Below are positions 40,186 through 40,568 of a stretch of 40,568 bases of DNA, one piece after another. The notes beneath the pieces are model-generated. The model had not been told where the DNA came from, did no database searches, and worked only from the letters and a program-made list of their open reading frames with translations. Position numbers and translations under genes: made by a program. The stretch spans positions 1 to 40,568 of the forward strand of contig JABDEC010000011.1 of NCBI GenBank assembly GCA_013287265.1, read 5' to 3'. Numbering within the stretch: the first letter of the stretch is position 1; each line of letters begins with the position of its first letter. This DNA comes from Candidatus Babelota bacterium. GTDB taxonomy: Bacteria; Babelota; Babeliae; Babelales; JABDEC01.

Positions 40186-40530
40186 ATGAATGATAAATTT
40201 GGTAAAGAAAGCGTGGAGCTTGCAAGAAAACAATTAGAACAAGAAGGTTATATTTTAAAAATACCGTTAACATTCTTTTTTATTGCATTTGTTTTAATAT
40301 ATTTACTGTTATTAACTCTTTTTAAGAAAAATAAATATTTACATAAATTAAATAAATATCTGCATATTGAAGCAATAATTGCATTATTTGATATTTTAAT
40401 CTTAATTATTGCAAGGAATTATTTTGAATTTGGTGAAAACATAATGCACAATTCTTTTAAATATTCTATATATTTTATTATTTTTATATTTATTGATTTT
40501 TTAATAAAAAAATTTTATAAAGCAAAATAA
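40186..40530 (+). CDS. Small membrane protein, family copy C
   Basis: 114 residues. After a polar N-tail (NDKFGKESVELARKQLEQEG) come the same blocks as copies A and B: helix, KNKYLHKLNKYLHIEAIIAL, last helix and FIDFLIKKFYKAK. More divergent than A or B and without a ribosome site as strong. Third member of a local family in 4.5 kb. Confidence 0.62.
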   Translation: MNDKFGKESVELARKQLEQEGYILKIPLTFFFIAFVLIYLLLLTLFKKNKYLHKLNKYLHIEAIIALFDILILIIARNYFEFGENIMHNSFKYSIYFIIFIFIDFLIKKFYKAK

Positions 40531-40568
40531 TTTTCCTCTTGCAATTAAAAAATAATTATCTATATTCT

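Noticed and set aside
1-40568. CRISPR arrays, tRNA, rRNA genes or intact insertion sequences
   Set aside because: I found no regularly spaced repeats, no tRNA T-arm/acceptor pairs and no transposase frame in the window.

Overview
The window is very AT-rich chromosomal DNA with ordinary bacterial housekeeping genes and an unusually large set of small predicted secreted proteins. These include ankyrin-repeat proteins, cysteine-rich mini-proteins, outer-membrane barrels and tandem paralogue arrays. Low GC, eukaryote-like motifs, lineage-specific secreted families and a small T4P/T2SS-like gene pair fit an intracellular bacterium of a protist. Candidatus Dependentiae (TM6) is my best guess; this is inference, since no rRNA gene is present. 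TGA is a stop codon here, and ATGA stop/start overlaps are common.

Layout. 1-6.9 kb: alr (5' truncated), a GNAT enzyme, two homologous secreted Cys-rich mini-proteins, truA, rpsF-rpsR, secreted helical proteins, and an XRE/S24 repressor with a palindromic operator. 6.9-8.9 kb: a minus-strand array of five small secreted paralogues, four ending in an intact C-terminal CaaX box (CTIL, CVIL, CVIL, CVIL); the fifth is frameshifted and ends CAIQ in the shifted frame. 9.0-13.8 kb: ftsY-prmC-pilM-like-pilN-like, then mutL. 13.8-16.3 kb: small membrane proteins, a DUF4234 protein, three tiny basic or Cys-containing genes, DoxX. 16.3-18.6 kb: a secreted protein ending in a cysteine string plus CAIL, then a tandem array of five small secreted beta-rich proteins. 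18.6-25 kb: a broken DUF3175 gene, DUF421, EamA, HdeD, a P-loop kinase, an archaeal-type RNase HII, a thioredoxin-fold protein, mutM-ATP-dependent ligase. 25-31.5 kb: secreted proteins, rhodanese, ankyrin protein, Dps, erythromycin-esterase-like enzyme, DUF488, outer-membrane barrel and MBL hydrolase. 31.5-36.9 kb: amino-acid-type ABC importer genes, a second barrel and an ABC exporter. 36.9-40.5 kb: a rearranged zone with a duplicated exporter 3' end, gene fragments, a DUF5872-like gene, an ankyrin protein and a third copy of a small membrane-protein family.

The most interesting signal is a possible host-lipidation system. Several proteins with a Sec-type signal peptide end in canonical CaaX boxes. 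The boxes are kept through synonymous codon changes while the rest of the protein diverges, and one protein also carries a dense cysteine string like those palmitoylated in eukaryotes. I infer that these are effectors exported into a eukaryotic host and anchored to host membranes by the host's own prenyl- and palmitoyltransferases. Several other secreted-protein genes share a promoter signature, two of them with an identical 30-bp promoter block, which suggests a co-regulated set.
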